Below are positions 59,291 through 64,000 of a stretch of 64,000 nucleotides of DNA, one piece after another. The DNA is taken from NCBI GenBank assembly GCA_015680685.1, contig MNCI01002155.1, positions 311,770-375,769 of the forward strand, given 5' to 3'. Position 1 is the first letter of the stretch. Every line of letters starts with the position of its first letter. A program made the translations under genes and the position numbers. The stretch is from Gnetum montanum (taxonomy: Eukaryota > Streptophyta > Gnetopsida > Gnetales > Gnetaceae). The notes under the pieces are model-generated. The model did no database searches. It was not told the origin of the DNA and was given only the letters and a program-made list of their open reading frames with translations.

Positions 59291-60640
59291 AAAACCCACT
59301 ATATGATATGTTTCCTAACAAAATCCTCTTTGCTAGGGCTATAATTGAACAATTTCCCAATGAGCCTAAATGGTATGATAGCATTCTCACCTATCTTCTT
59401 ACCGAAGAGATGCCACAAGTGTTGGACCACTAAAAGAAACAACAGTTTCTTCACCAAGTAAAACACTTCATGGAGATCAAAAAACACCTCTACAAGGTGT
59501 GTGCCAATGGCTTAGTTTGTTGGTGTGTCCCTAATGTCAATCAACTATGCATTATCCAATATGCTCATGAAGGGCCTTGTGGAGGATACTATGCTAGGAG
59601 ATTCATGGCCATTAAAATCCTAATAGAAAGGTACTATTGGCAAAAAATATTTAGGGATGTTCACCATTACGTCCGCTCCTATGAACAATGCCAATGAGAT
59701 AGTGGAATGACTACTTGAATGAAGGAACATCAACAATGGATTCAACCGTTGAAACCCTTTGACATTTGAGGCATTGACTTCATGGGTTCCATCATGTCCA
59801 TGTCAAATGGAAAGGTATACATCATAGTTGCTATTGACTATTGTATGAAATGGGTAGAAGCAACAACCATCATCAACTGTACATCTTCTACTACTACTCA
59901 GTTTGTACAAAAAAATGTTGTAAATAGGTTTGGTATGCCATGTGCATTAATTTTTGATAATGGAACTTACTTTATAGGCACTACTTTTTAGAAGCTTATG
60001 AAATGCTTGGAGGTTGAACATAAACTCACAACATCCTACCACCCCCAAGCCAATGGTCAAGCTAAGGTTACCAATAGGGAAATCACAAGGATTGTAACAA
60101 GAACTATTAGCACATAGAAGAAATATTAGAGCACAAAACTCAACAATGCCCTTTGGGCCTACTAATCAACATGGAAACTTCCTATAGGCTATTCTCCCTA
60201 TGAGCTTGTGTATGGAAAATTACCAACACTTCTTATTCAATATGAGCTCCATACACTTTCAACAGCCTATGACCTCAACTTTGACTTGAGTCTAGCAAAA
60301 AAAGAAAGACTAATGAATCTCAACCAAATAGAAAAAAACCAATTGTTGGCCTTATCATCTAACAAGTTGCACAAGGCCTACAACAAAAAGTGTCATGATC
60401 TTAAAATCAGAGATATCAAATTTCAACTAGGAGACAAGGCTCTTTACTAGAACCCCACACATTTACCTCAACAAACTAAGTTTCAAACATTATGGAAAGA
60501 ACCTTATATAATTTATGAAACTTTTCCTTTTAGGGTTATGATGATCTATAAACCTGAGAGCCCAGATAAGAAGTAGCTAGTCAACATCTAACAAATTAAA
60601 CCTTTCCACAAGCGTAAGTCAGCTAATACAGCAAACACCT
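59291..60640 (+). pseudogene. Integrase of element D
   Basis: The N-terminal part has VKHFMEIKKHLYKVCANGL, AHEGPCGGYYA and C-x(2)-C near 59690. The core at 59782-59991 has FMGSIMSMSNGKVYII, AIDYCMKWVEATT, LIFDNGTYFIGTTF and TSYHPQANGQAKVTNREIT. The C-terminal part at 60208-60450 has LPTLLIQYELHTLS and HDLKIRDIKFQLGDKALY. Multiple stops are present. Confidence 0.85.
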
Positions 60641-62702
60641 CATTAAATGAACAACCATGCTCCGTATTTTGAATCTTCTTCTTTCAACTTAGTCATGGGG
60701 GAGATGGCCATCCATGCTAACCCTATAAGTGGCTCTTCAGTTTTCATTTTTTTGTTTTACACATTTTTGTTTTATACATTCTTTATTTTGCATCTTCTTG
60801 TTTTCATGTTATTATTCTTTTCTAATTTTTTTTATACCATCATTAGTACATTTGCTATTTCTTGAGAATTTTACACTTTCTTTTATATATTTTTTATTTT
60901 ATTTTACTTTGATTTTCTAACTTTTTATTAATAAGTGCCAAACATAGAAGTAATTCATTACTTGATGGTGGTATGTACTATTCAGTTATTTGATTATTGG
61001 GGTCTAGATTCTAGCTTTGAATTTTGTTACTAATGATTAGGACATGGTTCTTTTTCATGCAACAAGTAGTGAGTCCACAACATCCACCCATCCACAAACT
61101 CTATGGTTTTCCTTATTTTGGAAATGTGCAATTCCTTTTTCATTAATGAAACTTTAACAAACTTGTGACATTGGTACTTTTCGAAATTGGAAAGGATTCA
61201 AAGGTTTGAATAAGGTGTGACTTTAAGGGGATTCAATATTCTTTGTGCCTTTTTGTTTGCCTAGATGCATGTGTGTTTTCATGGATTTCTTATTGTTCCG
61301 TGTCGACCAATAAAATGAAGTTGAATAAGTCTTTGCATGGTGTGGTTCTCATAAAAAAAAATGGGAATTCAAAGCACACCACTTAGACAAAAATAAATGT
61401 ATGTGTCTTTTCATGGTATGATTCCCATTTGAAACAAAAAAGAGGAAGAAAAAATAAAAATGATGGATATTCAAAGCACACCCCTTAGACACAATAAACA
61501 AGCTACAAGCATTGGTTATGGGACTACAAAGACATGTTACCCATGCTTGAATTTTCCCTCTAACTATATCCCTTTCTCAATTCCTACCTCTCTTTTCTTC
61601 TCTAATTAGGAATAATGGTTATTCTATGGAAGCACTCTTGTGTCTTGGGGGATGGGTTGGTCGTAGAATGGCAATGCAAAGTCATTGAATGTGGTTGGTT
61701 TTGGTCTGGTCTAATGATGGATCCTATCAAGTCATTTAACCATAAAATTCACAAAGGACTTCATGTGACCTTAATCATGAACTCCATTCCACACTCTCTC
61801 ATCCATCTATGTTTTCCATGTCTCATCTCACTACCAATTCCATGTCCTAGTTTGATGTGTCAAAACTCTTAGGTAGTTTCTTCCATATTTTTGTACTTAA
61901 CCTTCCATAACCATTAATCATCCATGGATCCCACAGACTCGGTTTGAAGTTATGTTAGGGCAATGAAAGGCTTGTGCCTACTTTGGGGAGGATCCACTTA
62001 CATATCTTTTGGTTGGATTAGTTAAGTTCTTTATCCTTAGACACTCTTACCATCAAATTCTTTTAGTTACCTCATCAATGACATCTAATTGGGCACGTCT
62101 TCATAACATTTTTCAATGAGCTTTCCTTCTTATTATTGTGAATTCTTACACCCTCTTCAAATATTTTCTTGTGTAGAACTCTTTTTCAAATTTAATGAAC
62201 CACTTATCTATTTTACCCTATTTGTCAACCTTTCCACTAACGCTACTAAAGGAATCAATCTACCACAATCACAACTTAGCCAAGTGTAACCACTAATGAG
62301 ACAAGGTACTTACCAACTCTGTGTTACATATGGCATACTAATTAGCAATTTTGTTGTGATTGTAGTGGGAAGCATGGACTAGAAGTGGAACTATCTTTGC
62401 CAAGGATGATGCAATAGTACCACACGATAAGAACCATTCATGATCATTAGCTCTTCTCTTTCACTCTTTAGGTACCAAGAGGCATTAGATGTCAGTTTTA
62501 TCCAAGGTGTTCTCTTCTCTTATCATGAACACCGAATTTTGTAAAGACTATAACTTCATACACTTGGGCACTCAGAGTCTATTTGTTCCATCTACTTAGT
62601 TTGTATGTTAGCCAATAATCCCATACTTACCCAATATTTTGTAAGGAACTTGTTCCTCCTCTTCTTCACTCGAGGACAAGTTTTCATTCAATCATGGGGG
62701 TA
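60641..62702 (+). other. 3' non-coding region of D and polypurine tract
   Basis: No gene is seen. It holds two blocks TGTGGTTCTCAT/TATGATTCCCAT ... ATTCAAAGCACACC (61340-61380 and 61417-61485), the conserved GCCTACTTTGGGGAGGATCC near 61977, and ACAACTTAGCCAAGTGTAAC near 62271, which in A lies about 100 bases before the third ORF. In D only a short tail follows before GATGAATC, so the ORF is absent. The purine tract is ATGGGGGTA. Confidence 0.65.
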
Positions 62703-63518
62703 TGATGAATCATGTTTTTATCTACTCCAATGTTGAGTATCCAACATCGAAGCCAAGATGCAATATCAGATATCCAATGTCACAGGATATACACCAGCCT
62801 ATAAATATAGTGTTTGGGCTCACGATTTTCCTATAGTTTTTCAGTCAAAGCAGTGAAGCTCTTACAGTTTGTTTTCTCCAAAGTTAGAATATTTTCTAAG
62901 TGTCCATAGAAGGAGTCTGAGTGTATATGGATCTTTTTTTGAACACTGATGTACCTAAGTGCAGCAGTGTGACAAGAATAAAAATGAACTCTTTTGATAA
63001 TCCTTGTAGCACTGAGAAAAGATTAATGTTTCCTTTAATGCACTTTACTTTAATGCATTTAATTTAAGCAATTAATTTCTAGTTGTTAATGAACACAAGC
63101 ACAACCACTTCAACTATACATATAGTGCTTGGTAACCTAGCAACACTTAACATTTGGTAATCCAACAACATTATATGTGTTCAAGATGTATCTAGGAAAG
63201 TGGATCAGGTACTTGTGTTAGACTAGCTAAGTAATAGATAAATTAGATCTTAAATTACTCTACCTTTCATTATTGTTGTAGGTGATCAAACTTATAAAAC
63301 ATAAAATGATAAAAATCATGTACCTTAATTACACTTAAACAATATACTTGAGCTTCACAAATATAGTTTGAAAGACAATGAACGTTCTCAATGCCCATTT
63401 CACTTCTTAGAGGAACTAGTGCACTGGAGAACTATAGGTCCACAAAATTTTACTAGATCATGTGTGAACGCCTTAGTGATTCATATGGTTAGATGTAGGG
63501 GTGCCTCACTACTCATCA
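62703..63518 (+). repeat. 3' LTR of element D
   Basis: It starts TGATGAATCATG and ends TACTCATCA. The TATA box is CCTATAAATATAG at about 62809, and AATAAA is at 62977. It is followed by ACAAT, the presumed target duplication. Confidence 0.9.
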
Positions 63519-64000
63519 ACAATCTTCATTGGTAGCTTGGCTATCAACCTCTTTCATAAAATAGTAGGTTTCACCTTTCTTGGATACTAATGTACTCTTG
63601 AATATGCTTGTAGGATCTAGATTGACTATTTCATGAAGTTTGATAGTAATACAATGAACATTTTTCCCCAATAATTTTTTCACTATAATCAGAAAGACAA
63701 GGGACTTTTTAACATCATATAACTACCATAACTTTTTCCACCTCTTCATCTCCAAAATTATAGTCATCGGGATATCAAATGGAATACTTTCATTGTTATC
63801 TAATGACCACATGAGTAAAATTACATTATTAGAAATCTTTGCTTCCGTTGCTTTCACTAGAAATAAAGACCACTGCATAAATTTAAAGAGAAACAATCGC
63901 TCTAGAAAATCAATAGGACTATCATCTTTCATATCAAATTTTTGAGCATATTAAATTAGATAATTCTCACTTTTCTTTCACCTTTGATCCTTGACAGCTG
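63519..64000 (-). pseudogene. Upstream half of the Ulp1-carrying gene
   Basis: Reading on the minus strand from the window edge: MKDDSPIDFLERLFLFKFMQ, WSLFLVKATEAKI, VILLMWSLDNNESIPFDIPM, then IVKKLLGKNVHCITIK-like text and KKGETYYFMKEVDSQATNED, which leads in phase into the coiled coil left of element D. No family was recognised for this part. It runs beyond the window. Confidence 0.6.

Larger units (their letters stand above)
53544..63518 (+). mobile_element. Element D: Ty3/gypsy element of the A/B family
   Basis: The LTRs at 53544-54362 and 62703-63518 (about 0.82 kb) flank a tRNA-Asp primer site, gag, protease, RT/RNase H, integrase and a non-coding 3' region without the third ORF. Flanking 5-mers GTAAT (53539-53543) and ACAAT (63519-63523) look like a target duplication with two transitions. 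The interrupted minus-strand gene joins in phase across them. All coding parts are broken. Confidence 0.87.

Noticed and set aside
1-64000. tRNA, rRNA or organelle-derived DNA
   Set aside because: No cloverleaf-like or rRNA-like stretch was recognised; the tRNA-like matches are only the short primer binding sites.

Overview
The window is plant nuclear DNA from a large, repeat-rich genome. Almost all of it is old LTR retrotransposons, several nested inside others, plus two tandem-repeat blocks. One intact host gene is visible. The elements are riddled with stops and frameshifts, and the two LTRs of each element differ at many sites, so turnover looks slow. A gymnosperm would fit, but that is inference; the sequence only shows a land-plant repeat landscape.

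Layout. 1-2965: 3' end of a Ty3/gypsy element (Z), including a coiled-coil third ORF and a truncated LTR. About 3180-4618: Ty1/copia RNase H remnant and its LTR. 4628-5268: a different Ty3/gypsy pol scrap. 5269-44682: one Ty3/gypsy element (A; primer site for tRNA-Asp, as in Athila-type elements) split twice. Element B (8425-18585, same family) sits in A's protease with an exact 5-bp target duplication. Element C (26632-43087, Tat-like, with a second RNase H) sits in A's third ORF. In both cases A's reading frame runs on in phase across the insertion. C itself carries a reverse-strand gene of about 4 kb with well-formed splice sites between its protease and reverse transcriptase (31961-36110).

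45824-46647 (minus) is the one intact gene: a two-exon peroxisomal enoyl-CoA delta isomerase ending in the PTS1 signal AKL. Behind its promoter lie a roughly 260-bp tandem array (47075-49745) and a 115-bp array (about 50510-51350). From 52036 rightwards a minus-strand Ulp1/C48-protease pseudogene is interrupted by element D (53544-63518, same family as A and B) and resumes at 63519-64000.

How it fits together: the gene content is transposon biology (gag, protease, reverse transcriptase, RNase H, integrase), with one housekeeping beta-oxidation gene as an island. The least explained parts are the spliced antisense gene in C, the optional third ORF of the A/Z elements with a promoter-like and hairpin-bearing leader, and the hairpin-dense tandem array next to the isomerase gene. 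Element boundaries, splice sites and frames were read by eye; no database search was possible.
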